From positions 1-33,783 of the forward strand of contig NZ_JACEHH010000070.1 in NCBI RefSeq assembly GCF_014154935.1: a stretch of 33,783 bases of DNA, read 5' to 3'. The notes under the pieces are model-generated. The model saw only the letters and a list, made by a program, of their open reading frames with translations, made no database searches and had not been told where the DNA came from. A program made the translations under genes and the position numbers. The stretch is from Stieleria mannarensis. GTDB lineage: Bacteria > Planctomycetota > Planctomycetia > Pirellulales > Pirellulaceae. This document shows, one piece after another, positions 25,401 to 33,222 of this stretch. Every line of letters begins with the position of its first letter. Positions within the stretch are counted from its first letter, which is position 1.

Positions 25401-27129
25401 GTTGCGACAAATATTCACGACCTTTCTGCCCCAACTGCAGTGGACATCGTTGTTCGGTCACGATCAACGTATGGTGCAGCGGATTCTCCTGCGATGTCAA
25501 TCGTCTCAACATCGCTGCGCTAGAGGTTTTGCTGCCGGTCGAGATGAACTTGATTCCGGTCCGAGTCGAGATTCCCTCGGGCGTTGTTTCATCGACCATC
25601 AAATCATAGGCGGGAGCGGGGCCCTTGTGGTTTCGATCCACCGTCGCGATGCCGCGCAAACTGTAGTCTTGCTCTTTACCGAGGCAACGGCCCAGCAACT
25701 GCTGAACAAGCCCGAGCAGGTTGTCGGCATCCGCAGGCAGTGATTCGGGGTTCAACTGACGATCACGGCATTGCTCAGCCAGTTTTTCTTCGATAGCCGC
25801 ATCGATCAGTTCACCGCGGGTGACACCGCAGAAATCCAGCGGTGTCATCGTGGCCTGGGGCGAGTCGCCCGGCCACGATTCCAGCCAGCGTTGGACGCCG
25901 CAATGATCGATTTCGGTGTTGATGCGTTGAAACCGGTCCTGTGCCCAATTGATCAGATCGCGTGGACGAATCTCCAGCGCAGTTCCCAGTTGACGATGCA
26001 GCCAATCGTGCCCCAGCGGAAAGAGACTGTCGTTTGCAAGATGACGTCGGATTTCTGGTTGATCGGCGAAGGGACCCAAAAACGATGCCAGCCGGGTTTC
26101 CAGCAGCTCGCCAGACTGCTCGGGAGTGATCCGTCCGATTTCAATTCGGTGTTGCGCAATTCGATCCCAACTCGCGGCATTGACGAGTGATGATTGCTGC
26201 ATCTCTAACAACCGGCCTCGGACACCGGAGGTGATCACGAGCAGGTTGGGGATGTGATCAATCAGCGCATGTGCGAAACGCGCCCAGGCGGAAACTTGGT
26301 CTTCATTGAGGTTGTCGACCTGATCGAACATAATGACGAAGGTTTGGTTGGCTGCGGCCGCGAGCCCAGCGATGGCACTCACGACCGCCTCCACCGCCTG
26401 GTCGTCGGGCAGACGCAACAATCCGTAGTCTCGCATTTTCACTGACACCGCCGGCGGCAATCCGATGGCAGCCAACTCATCGGCGTCCAACCTGTCACCG
26501 CCCAGCCAGCGGATTACGAATTTCGCGCCATGCGGATTCTCCTGCTCGGTTCCTTGCGCTCGATAGATCGTTTGGAAATAGGCGAACAACAATTCGTAGA
26601 TGATTTCTTGGTCGGTTCGACCGGTGGCGATCGCCGGCTCGATGAACCGCTGCCGGAACGCGGTGTAGGCGTCCGCCATCGTCCTGCCTTGGAACTGGCC
26701 GAGTGTTTGCCGGATGCCCGCGGCGATCAACCCGTTCAACGTGCCATCCATCAATCGACCGGTGGGCGATCGAGCGATCTGCCCGAGCACACACTTCAAA
26801 ACATACCGCGGCAACCGGTCCGAACTTGCTTGGACATTGTGCAGAAATGTCACGCAGGATTTGTGGCGCAGGTCATGCCACAATCGAGCTAGTAGATGGC
26901 TTTTTCCGACGCCCGGCTCGCCCCACAGCATCGCTCCCATTCCGTCGTGGTTGCGTGCCTTTTCGACAAGCCGAGCAAGATCTTTGAACTCCGAAGCATG
27001 GATCTGTGCAACATTCGGCGGCATCGCTTGAGCCGCATCAGCAACACGATTGGATTCGAAGGGGCTGGACCATTGGAGATGTCGGGCGAAGTCGTCGACG
27101 CCGCTACCGATTGACATCGTTGTCGTCAT
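22408..27129 (-). CDS. Fusion of AAA/STAND-like ATPase, Cas4-like nuclease and HerA-like ATPase
   Basis: The 1573-residue protein combines three main parts. Residues ~40-400 are a P-loop ATPase with Walker A GEPGVGKS (70-77) and Walker B FVIMFDQVDNL (Asp269). Residues ~775-1065 are a RecB/Cas4-type PD-(D/E)XK nuclease: His829 in GTLFHQAVEKF, Asp946 in GRLDYL, Asp961 and Lys963 in IIDYKL, and the QxxxY motif Gln976/Tyr980. Cys788, Cys1050, Cys1053 and Cys1059 match the 4Fe-4S pattern of Cas4 and AddB. Residues ~1150-1560 are a HerA/FtsK-like ATPase with Walker A GAAGSGKT (1177-1184), Walker B LLMYLDEARD and YGVSCLMCTQSPRSVDYNIF. It should bind, translocate and cut DNA. No membrane segments are seen. 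It overlaps the upstream gene by ATGA. A role in defence or repair is inferred. Confidence 0.9.
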   Translation of the reverse strand: MTTTMSIGSGVDDFARHLQWSSPFESNRVADAAQAMPPNVAQIHASEFKDLARLVEKARNHDGMGAMLWGEPGVGKSHLLARLWHDLRHKSCVTFLHNVQASSDRLPRYVLKCVLGQIARSPTGRLMDGTLNGLIAAGIRQTLGQFQGRTMADAYTAFRQRFIEPAIATGRTDQEIIYELLFAYFQTIYRAQGTEQENPHGAKFVIRWLGGDRLDADELAAIGLPPAVSVKMRDYGLLRLPDDQAVEAVVSAIAGLAAAANQTFVIMFDQVDNLNEDQVSAWARFAHALIDHIPNLLVITSGVRGRLLEMQQSSLVNAASWDRIAQHRIEIGRITPEQSGELLETRLASFLGPFADQPEIRRHLANDSLFPLGHDWLHRQLGTALEIRPRDLINWAQDRFQRINTEIDHCGVQRWLESWPGDSPQATMTPLDFCGVTRGELIDAAIEEKLAEQCRDRQLNPESLPADADNLLGLVQQLLGRCLGKEQDYSLRGIATVDRNHKGPAPAYDLMVDETTPEGISTRTGIKFISTGSKTSSAAMLRRLTSQENPLHHTLIVTEQRCPLQLGQKGREYLSQLESRGANAFACRELTFETHCQLDALQAVIGLANAGDLEIQHPDGTCEALRVDDVIAAYHRSDRFRSIGLLRELLTEDSLPETVASSPTVDHAADQDELKSFVLEELSQTNASTTYELAAKYVSQSGLDHGQTAAVCRSLDQAVLDLHQSRKVVATAQGNHTLVTVPPTAPAGSPTADSPAADITTSDAPVDDHHPLSPIHFTVTQVRQAAACPRLLHLDGLYTRQRKLKKPRVTRIWQESGGHQVGALGTLFHQAVEKFNDSGTRSRRLKELLLNPPAADKVGDVVRDLILLHVNQKQLTLASPQQRDNFHSALSCYTAEFAEILLAGLQSHGSVDRLIDQLFGDRRKSVDVTFEVGPNQQHVHITGRLDYLYYDWRRGGHRIIDYKLTPGLSVDADLYQICIYALMHHQQHGTRPDVALHYLYPQRMIREMSWQEVYDRRHEVYDLLASMTQWQDYSDQPPRGLHPPGNAAYCSTCRYRKQCNDRLGAVGIGERTNRWSESANKGCPAEPTVHRIATQDAADSIEQIERRLDEVAELVTLSPETEPPETEPSPNSGTLSTSPAPRDASGDSGQLCLGKSDTGDTVALPLEILPSHVALVGAAGSGKTWMAKVVAEEAIQQGVPIIAIDPQGDLVQFLQQSDQPMGEFQASSDRYWQQVEPRIFTPGSSHATRMSIDPIRLPTSAGLSNFTVASRRDEEFQGMLSSAVSNLVNLAGIRRDIDMQQTFMMQAVRALIDKRGDQGPALQLRDLAAAVIAPDGIGLEDADLYLPKSQRVKLGRKLMAMLDGPQAKLFSGGTPLDIDALCRPSLPGKVPLNIIYLNALTSDDEKQFFVASLAEELYRWMVSSLESCGRAKLLMYLDEARDYIPKGTVKPLAKEPLIRMFSQGRKYGVSCLMCTQSPRSVDYNIFSNCSTKLIGRLESAQDVDTVSKWFSTDGQPEWLANRKTARRGTFIARWPDMPASMAGVEFRGRPLYSLHEGAWSPDRVEKETAKSKP

Positions 27130-27998
27130 TTCACGATCCTTTGGGCATAAAGCAGTAGAGAGCCGGCTTCTTGGATACCGGCGGCACGCTGCTGGGGGGA
27201 GACGTCGTTGCGGTTTTCAGCACCCGAAAGACGGATGCGTCTGGACAGCCGTAACTGGCGCAGCTGTGAATCGAATTCTTCACGCGAATAGCTCGGCAGC
27301 GCGGCCCGCAACGCCGCGAGATTCACAAAGTTGTAACTTCCCTGCTCACGGTCAAGCTGTTCAAACGCGGCGTCAAACTGTTGGGAAAAACTGGTGAGAG
27401 GCCGGTTTGCCGGGGCGGATTGAGACAGCGATGTCGGTGGTTGAGGTGATCGACTGTCAGATTGATCGATCGCCGCCCGCCACTGGGCGGGATGCAGGTC
27501 CGCGAGTCGAAATAGATGGGGGCGGGCACCGCCGGCAACGACATATCCAAACCCCGGATACATCTGCCCGGTTGCCAATCGATCCAACACCGCGGATTGG
27601 AAGGCTACCTGAAGGCGTTTGTTGAACCGTGCCGAGAGTTTGCTTTTCAGCTTTGCGACGGTGTAGGCACGCGTCTTGTTCTTGTCAAACAGGCTCATCA
27701 CATACTGCAGCAGCTGACTGGATTTGGCGAGCAATTCCAAGTCTTCAAGTCGTGCCACAGGGGCAGCTGTGTCATTTCCGCGGGCGGCGATTGTGGCCGT
27801 CGCAAAGCATTTGGTTCGCGCTGCTTGCTGGACCAGGTCCGAGTTGGCGTCGGAGTCGGCAAGACGCCCCAGCTGGTCAAGCGTCAAGAATTCGCTGTCT
27901 GCATTTTCCGGGCGGTGTCGGGAGAGCACCGCAAGCATTTTTGCGGCAAGCCCCTGTTTGGGTGACCCATCGACTCGGTCAAGGCTTTGGCGTGACAT
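27126..27998 (-). CDS. Partner protein with winged-helix-like C-terminus
   Basis: The 290-residue soluble protein is encoded just before the large ATPase-nuclease and shares the ATGA at 27126-27129 with it, so both are probably made together. Residues ~95-170 (LLQYVMSLFDKNKTRAYTVA onward, with YPGFGYVVAGGARPHLFRL) could be a small winged-helix domain. A low-complexity Ser/Pro/Gln linker spans ~178-200. Residues ~205-290 form a second helical module, FDAAFEQLDREQGSYNFVNL, LSRRIRLSGAENRND and AGSLLLYAQR, that resembles winged-helix domains found near AAA ATPases, though I cannot name the family. AAGGGGA upstream of the ATG at 27998 supports the start. It may be a DNA-binding or regulatory subunit. 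Confidence 0.8.
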   Translation of the reverse strand: MSRQSLDRVDGSPKQGLAAKMLAVLSRHRPENADSEFLTLDQLGRLADSDANSDLVQQAARTKCFATATIAARGNDTAAPVARLEDLELLAKSSQLLQYVMSLFDKNKTRAYTVAKLKSKLSARFNKRLQVAFQSAVLDRLATGQMYPGFGYVVAGGARPHLFRLADLHPAQWRAAIDQSDSRSPQPPTSLSQSAPANRPLTSFSQQFDAAFEQLDREQGSYNFVNLAALRAALPSYSREEFDSQLRQLRLSRRIRLSGAENRNDVSPQQRAAGIQEAGSLLLYAQRIVK

Positions 27999-28526
27999 GA
28001 TTCCCCTTGGTGCATTTCAAAACGCCACGCGACAAAACCTCGCGCCGCAGAGTCATTCAACGAACAACGCCCTCCATTGCTAAGCCGCATCGCGTTGCGG
28101 CGTGACGGACAAACGCATCGGTGGGGGTGTTCAACGAACCCTAGGCTGCCGTTGTTGTGCGATCGCGACAGGTGGAGGAAAAGCGTTGTCTGAAGACCAA
28201 AGGTGGCATGGCATCAACCGAATCATCCGCAAACTCGAAGCCTTCGTTGCGAGTCGCTGGTGACGCAAAAACCGACGTTTCGTGATCCGCAGCTCAGACC
28301 GCTCACGACGCACACTGCCCCACGCCTTTGTGCTGGAAAGCTCTGTGATGGGGGACTTGGGCTTTGTCCCTAAACCCGGCAAGGTTCGTATGTGGTAGCG
28401 GAATTCGCCAAGAATTTCGGCTTGTTCCGTGTGGACTGCTGCGAGTCGAAAGCCTTGGCGGCTTCCGCTACGGGTTTAGGGACAAAGCCTAGTGCTGGGG
28501 GACTTTGATTTAGGAGCGTCAGGGCT
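27999..28526. other. Intergenic region with a large palindrome
   Basis: It holds the presumed promoter of the two-gene cassette at its left end and a 130-bp MITE-like palindrome at 28359-28490. A minus-strand frame of 83 codons (28131-28382) runs into the palindrome and has no domain I recognise; I do not call it a gene. The rest shows nothing definite. Confidence 0.5.
28359..28490. repeat. MITE-like palindromic element
   Basis: GCTTTGTCCCTAAACCCG at 28361-28378 is matched perfectly by its reverse complement at 28471-28488, an 18-bp terminal inverted repeat. Inside, GTAGCGGAA...CGCCAAG near 28394 pairs imperfectly with CTTGGCG...TTCCGCTAC ending at 28471, so most of the element folds into one long hairpin. 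It encodes nothing. It may be a non-autonomous mobile or REP-type repeat. Confidence 0.75.
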
Positions 28527-28736
28527 TTAGGGGCGTTCGTCCGGTGGGGCGTTCTCGTCGCATTTTTTGCATTCGAGCTGATAGGCGAGCATTGACTGGC
28601 GGCCTGTTTCGGTCGTGACCCATGGCCGATTCATCCAGGGTGGGTCGTGTCGGACGTGCTGGTTGTGGCCGCAGGCGAGCTGCGCGACCCAGTGTCCCTC
28701 TTCGTCGGTGTGGTACCCGGTGATGGGTTGTTTCAT
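28527..28736 (-). CDS. DUF3565 protein
   Basis: This is a 69-residue protein that begins MKQPITGYHTDEEGHWVAQL and continues CGHNQHVRHDPPWMNRPWV, the hallmark pattern of DUF3565. It ends with LECKKCDENAP. The cysteines and histidines (CGHxQHxRH, then CxxC) suggest a metal-binding fold; no function is established. Its ATG shares the ATGA at 28733-28736 with the stop of the transporter gene, so the two are translationally coupled. A longer frame in the same phase runs back inside the transporter gene and is not used. Confidence 0.88.
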   Translation of the reverse strand: MKQPITGYHTDEEGHWVAQLACGHNQHVRHDPPWMNRPWVTTETGRQSMLAYQLECKKCDENAPPDERP

Positions 28737-29809
28737 CCGGGGGCCTTCCATGTGAGGTGACGGACAAAGCCGAAACTCGTTACAACCCAGGCAGCGATTG
28801 CGATGTACGCGGTCATCGACGCGGGTGGATCGAGAAAACCCAGCTTCATCGTTTCGCTTAACGCGTACGTGCAGACCGAGTACATCCCCAGTGGAAAGAC
28901 GATGCTCCAATAGCTTAAGTCGTATTCAAACCGTTTCCGCTGGATGACGTGTCGCCAGAACCCGAGCACGACCAACAGCGGGACCCACCAAGTCGCGGTC
29001 GCCCAACACAGAAGCGTCACACCTTTGATGAACGGGACCAGTTGAACCAGCAGCATCGATCCATCTGAATCAGCAACCAAGGTTGCGCCAGCCAACGTGG
29101 AGATCGCCATTGCGCCCATGTTGATCCAGTACGGGGGCGACATGGTTTCAACGTCGATCGACTCGAAGCAATAGCGATAGAAGATCAGTGAAATGATCCA
29201 CGCGTAAAGCATGCCGCCGCCCAGCCAAAGCGTCAACGAAAGAAACAACATGGCGTCGCGATACGGTGAAAGATCTTCGCACAGCATCGCGCCGAGCAGC
29301 GAGACGGACTGCGTCGCCACGACTGCCAGCAGCCAGCCGCCTTGCAGCCCTTCTTTCAAGCTCGGTTTGTCTTGCTTGACGGTGATGCAGGCAAATATGG
29401 TATAGGTCAAAACCGACCACAGCGACAACGAGAACGCCCACAGTGAGACAGCGACGCCCGACATTTCAGCGATCTGCAAAAACTGTCCCCCCAGAACCGC
29501 TGTCGCGGCGACCGTCGAAAAGAAACCGAAGGCCCGCCTGTGATCGGACAAGTCAACGATCAACCGGCGGAAATGCCTGACGCTCCGAACTGCTGTCATG
29601 ACAACAAGCAGCAGAAAGAGCAGCGCGTTGCCCCAAAGCAACGCATCGGCAAACATCCGCTGTATCGCACCGCTTGCACCCACGTGCAGCCAGGCGAGCG
29701 AGACGATGCCGGTCGCCATCACGATCGAAAAACACGCCGGATCAAGCGCAGCGATGACGCGGTCGATGCTGCCCAGTGCATTGCGTTGGAGGCCGCCTGT
29801 CGACTTCAT
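28733..29809 (-). CDS. TDT-family (TehA/SLAC1-like) transporter
   Basis: This is a 358-residue integral membrane protein with about ten hydrophobic helices. The first, CFSIVMATGIVSLAWLHVGA, carries the family's opening pattern; later come LLFLLLVVMTAVRSVRHFRR, GGQFLQIAEM and the late segment SYWSIVFPLGMYSVCTYALS, with the WSIVFPLGMY motif typical of tellurite-resistance/dicarboxylate transporter (TDT) and SLAC1-type channels. Members move anions such as dicarboxylates, sulfite or chloride; this substrate cannot be read from sequence. The ATG at 29809 is preferred to a TTG two codons earlier. The DUF3565 gene overlaps its stop. Confidence 0.88.
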   Translation of the reverse strand: MKSTGGLQRNALGSIDRVIAALDPACFSIVMATGIVSLAWLHVGASGAIQRMFADALLWGNALLFLLLVVMTAVRSVRHFRRLIVDLSDHRRAFGFFSTVAATAVLGGQFLQIAEMSGVAVSLWAFSLSLWSVLTYTIFACITVKQDKPSLKEGLQGGWLLAVVATQSVSLLGAMLCEDLSPYRDAMLFLSLTLWLGGGMLYAWIISLIFYRYCFESIDVETMSPPYWINMGAMAISTLAGATLVADSDGSMLLVQLVPFIKGVTLLCWATATWWVPLLVVLGFWRHVIQRKRFEYDLSYWSIVFPLGMYSVCTYALSETMKLGFLDPPASMTAYIAIAAWVVTSFGFVRHLTWKAPG

Positions 29810-30556
29810 CGTCAAAGTGATTGGCTCAGCGGAATAATAAGGTAGGTCGCGTCACGCCGTTGTTGGATCCTCGCGCCGGCAAGGTCGGGGCGGGACGTTG
29901 CACAGGCTCGAGCCAGCCAAATGTGCAACCGGCTGAGCAACGGGGGTGACTTCAGGCCGAGCGCAGAACGGCACGCACTGCGTCTTCGGCGGTCCGGGAA
30001 AGCATCTTTCACCACGATTGCTTCTTCCACACTTGATTCTGGAGCCAGGCTTTGCAACGGGAGCAGCAACCCAGAACCAATGCCCCGAAGGCTGCTTCGC
30101 ATCGCGGGGGCCCGCGCCCTTGTTGCGATTCGCCAGTCGATTCCTGTCCGTCGAATTGATCAGCCACTCGTTTCCGCGGGAAAGCTGTCCCGTCCCTAAT
30201 GTACACCTTGGAGTGCAGATTGGAAGGCGTGGCGGTTCAAGTCAATTGGGACCCGCCGAGCGATCGCGGCTCGGTTGGTGGGTGGCGTCTTTCAGGGACC
30301 GTGCATGACAGAAAAATGGGGTGGGGCTGTGCAGGAGAACGGGCGACAGGAAAATGGGTGACAAGCAAATGTTGTTGACCGATGATCAAGACGTGCTGTT
30401 TTAGATCCAGCAACGAGGAGATTTGGGGGGCGCCAATCTGGGTGTGCCCGCAATCGTCGGCCCAGCATGGGGATGCCGCAAACGAACGGGCCCGAACGTC
30501 GAAGCGGCTGTTTCTGTGGTAAATCGTGACTGTTCAGTGAAGAAAGGAGCAATCGT
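29810..30556. other. Intergenic region with one dispersed repeat, no confident gene
   Basis: This ~750-bp stretch separates the divergent transporter and cytochrome genes. It contains copy B of the dispersed GACAGAAAAATG element at 30305-30365 and the ribosome site of the cytochrome gene (AAAGGAG, 30543-30549). Open frames of 65-120 codons occur on both strands but overlap each other and show no domain. Confidence 0.5.
30305..30365 (+). repeat. Dispersed GACAGAAAAATG element, copy B
   Basis: It begins ATGACAGAAAAATGGGGTGG and ends GGCGACAGGAAAATGGGTGA-CAAG, sharing both ends with the copy at 14825-14911 but with a different and shorter middle. Confidence 0.6.
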
Positions 30557-31393
30557 ATGCGTCGTATTCATCTTGCCAATTCGATTTTGGCTGGAGTCGT
30601 CCTGGTTTTCGTCGCAACTTCCTCCCACAGCGTCTTTGCCGAGGAAACGGTTCCGGGTTGGAGTCCTTCGACTGCACTTCCACCCGGTGAATTGGGAAAG
30701 GTTGTCGCTCTGGGACAAGAGATCGTCGAAAACACAAACGAGCATCCCCTCTCGCAGCCCTATGTAAACAACGCGCTGACTTGTAGCTCCTGCCACTTGG
30801 AGGCGGGGACTGACCCGAAAGCGGCCACGTTCCTGGACATCGCCTCGGCCTATCCGGCGTGGTCGCCGCGTGAAAATCGCGTGATCACGCTCGAGGATCG
30901 GGTGTTGAATTGCTTCATGCGAAGCATGAACGGCGTTCGACCTCCCCATGGAAGCAAGGTCTCGGTTGCGGTGACGGCCTACATCACGTGGTTGTCCAGC
31001 GGGAGTCGTTTGCGAATGAATCCCGACAAACCGCTCGGCCCCCATCACGTTCCATCGCTGCAGATTGATCCACAGCAAGCTGATCTTCAGCGGGGCAGCG
31101 ATCTGTACGCTCAAAGGTGTGCGGATTGCCATGGTGAGAGCGGGCAAGGCAGCGACGAAGGGCCGCCGACCTGGGGCCCACGGTCCTTCAACGATGGGGC
31201 TGGTTTGTCGCGCAACGACAAATTGGCCGCATGGTTGAAGGTCGCCATGCCACTTGGCGACCCCGACTTGTCCGAGCAAGAGGCTCTCGACATTGCCGCT
31301 TACATCAATTCACACGAACGGCCGAAGTTCGTTCTCGAAGAACATCTTCCAGGGGCCGAAAAGCTGGGAGAATACAACGCAGAGTCTCGGTGA
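30557..31393 (+). CDS. Exported diheme cytochrome c, TsdA-like
   Basis: The 278-residue protein has a signal peptide (~1-28, ending VFAEE) and two haem c sites: CSSCH at 76-80 and CADCH at 188-192. Between them, RVLNCFMRSMNG (Cys119) matches the conserved segment of thiosulfate dehydrogenases of the TsdA family, in which this Cys is the unusual distal ligand of the first haem. Met231 in VAMPLGDPDLS is a likely ligand for the second. TsdA couples two thiosulfates into tetrathionate, or does the reverse, in the periplasm. The AAAGGAG seven bases before the ATG is strong. No haem partner or sulfur-oxidation gene is adjacent, so the physiological role is inferred. Confidence 0.82.
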   Translation: MRRIHLANSILAGVVLVFVATSSHSVFAEETVPGWSPSTALPPGELGKVVALGQEIVENTNEHPLSQPYVNNALTCSSCHLEAGTDPKAATFLDIASAYPAWSPRENRVITLEDRVLNCFMRSMNGVRPPHGSKVSVAVTAYITWLSSGSRLRMNPDKPLGPHHVPSLQIDPQQADLQRGSDLYAQRCADCHGESGQGSDEGPPTWGPRSFNDGAGLSRNDKLAAWLKVAMPLGDPDLSEQEALDIAAYINSHERPKFVLEEHLPGAEKLGEYNAESR

Positions 31394-31539
31394 TTCGAGC
31401 GGTTATCATCGCACCGATCGCTTCTTGAGCAGCGATCCGGCGGAGTTCGCGTTGGTGCGCCCCACCCAATCGCCTTTCAGGCACAGGTTGGCCTAAAGAC
31501 GCAGCCTTTGATGGATCACGACCGAAGCCCCGAGGGCAC

Positions 31540-32979
31540 CTACAGGATTGGCCCTAGGGTGGCGACGACATTGTTCCAGATGCGGCGCGACGATGACCAC
31601 GAGTCAACATCTTCGATTGAAACTCGATCGGATCGAGAAATGTAGTTGTCTTGTCGTTCACGGACGGCGAGCGTCAGTTCATCATCTCGCAAAAGGATGT
31701 CATTTTCATAATTCAGATCGAAACTGCGAAGGTCCATGTTGGTCGATCCAATCAGCGTTACCGCGCCGTCGATGGTGAGTGTTTTCGCGTGCAACAAGCC
31801 GTCCTTGAACTCGTAGATGTTCACGCCGGCTTGGATCAGACGTCGGTAATAACTGCGACTGACCGCTGCCACGACCCACGAGTCGTTCTTTTGTGGAAAG
31901 ATCATGGTGACCGTGACCCCGCGATGGGCGGCAGCACAAATCGCGTCAAGCACCGTTTGGTCAGGAACGAAGTAGGGCGTCGAAATCGTCAGCTCGCGTT
32001 TCGCATGGCTCATCAACGTCGAAAACAATTGCGGCGTCGATCCCATGCGCTCCGTCGGGCCGTCACCAAACACCTGCGCGACAAAACCATCGGCATGTTG
32101 ACCGGTAGCGAAGGCGAACAGATCGTTCGAAGCATCCGGATGGTGCAACATCCAATCGCTTGCAAATAGCAACTGACTCTGCGCCACCACGGGGCCTTCG
32201 AATCGAACCATGATATCGACCCACGGCGCGAACTTTGGTTTAACGCGAAATTCTGGGTCCGCGCAGTTCTGGCTGCCACAGTAGGTGATTCGTCCATCGA
32301 TCACCGTGATTTTTCGGTGATTCCGCAAGTCCAGCCGACTGAATAGGATGGTGCGGATCAAGTGTTTGAACGGCAGCGCGACGGCCACTTCGACTCCGGC
32401 GTCCGACATCTGCTTCCAAAGCGGCGAGTGGATCATGGCCCGCGAGCCCAGCCCATCGGCCATCGCTCGACATTTCACGCCCCGGCCAGCGGCACGGATC
32501 AGTGCGTTGGCGACGTTGGTCCCGGTCTGGTCGTTCAACCAGATGTAGTACAACACGTGAACGTGGTCGGTCGCGCCGTCGATATCCGCGATCAATCGCG
32601 ATCGTGCGGTCGCCGCGTCAGGCATTAACTCGGCACGATTGCCGGTCGTAGGCAGAAATCCTGCAAGCGATCCAACAAACTCAAACGGTGCGCGATACTC
32701 GACCTCGATTTGTGTCATGAGCGCGACGCTACCGAACGCACTCGAATCGTTTTCGCGAATTCTTGCAAACGCTTCGTCGTGCCGGTGATTGATCGTTCGC
32801 CCTAACGATGCTTCACCAAACAAGAAATAGACAATCACGCCAGCGTAGGGCAGTGACAAAATGACAAGAAACCACGCCAACCGAGCCGGCGGCGAGAGGT
32901 TGTCACGCCATAGAAGGCGGATCATGAGGAACAGGACCAGCAACAGATGGACGATCGAAACGATTGTGAGGAAAGACAT
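31540..32979 (-). CDS. cls: Cardiolipin synthase (PLD superfamily)
   Basis: This membrane-bound phospholipase D-type enzyme joins two phosphatidylglycerols into cardiolipin and glycerol. The 479-residue chain has two N-terminal membrane segments (~4-22 and ~33-54, the PLDc_N region with YAGVIVYFLFGEASLGR). Two HKD motifs follow: HRKITVIDGRITYCGSQN (His221, Lys223, Asp228) and LHAKTLTIDGAVTLIGSTNM (His397, Lys399, Asp404). STPYFVPDQTVLDAICAAA is also typical. Length and layout fit bacterial ClsA. It is convergent with the cytochrome gene. Related PLD enzymes of other specificity cannot be fully excluded. Confidence 0.93.
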   Translation of the reverse strand: MSFLTIVSIVHLLLVLFLMIRLLWRDNLSPPARLAWFLVILSLPYAGVIVYFLFGEASLGRTINHRHDEAFARIRENDSSAFGSVALMTQIEVEYRAPFEFVGSLAGFLPTTGNRAELMPDAATARSRLIADIDGATDHVHVLYYIWLNDQTGTNVANALIRAAGRGVKCRAMADGLGSRAMIHSPLWKQMSDAGVEVAVALPFKHLIRTILFSRLDLRNHRKITVIDGRITYCGSQNCADPEFRVKPKFAPWVDIMVRFEGPVVAQSQLLFASDWMLHHPDASNDLFAFATGQHADGFVAQVFGDGPTERMGSTPQLFSTLMSHAKRELTISTPYFVPDQTVLDAICAAAHRGVTVTMIFPQKNDSWVVAAVSRSYYRRLIQAGVNIYEFKDGLLHAKTLTIDGAVTLIGSTNMDLRSFDLNYENDILLRDDELTLAVRERQDNYISRSDRVSIEDVDSWSSSRRIWNNVVATLGPIL

Positions 32980-33222
32980 GACGTAGTTGTTCTCTGTACC
33001 GCAGCAAGACCGAGTGCAAAAGCTAGCAGACGGATGACAGCTGGCAACCCGAAAGCCGGTTCAGAACCATGAACGCCGATCAACGCCCCCGGTACGTTGC
33101 CATGTGCGGCGATCGGACTGCTGATGCATGCCGTGTTCTGAATTGAATGATGCGTCAAAGAACGTCACCGCAAGTCGACGAACACGGCGTGGAGCCTTCA
33201 CACCATCAAACGATGCGTCTGT

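Noticed and set aside
28131..28382. 83-codon minus-strand frame in the intergenic region
   Set aside because: It begins inside the left arm of the palindrome, has no ribosome site and no domain. It could be a repeat-derived frame.
31416..31437. Stem-loop GATCGCT/AGCGATC between the cytochrome and cls genes as a terminator
   Set aside because: The 7-bp stem has no T-run on either strand; only weak support.
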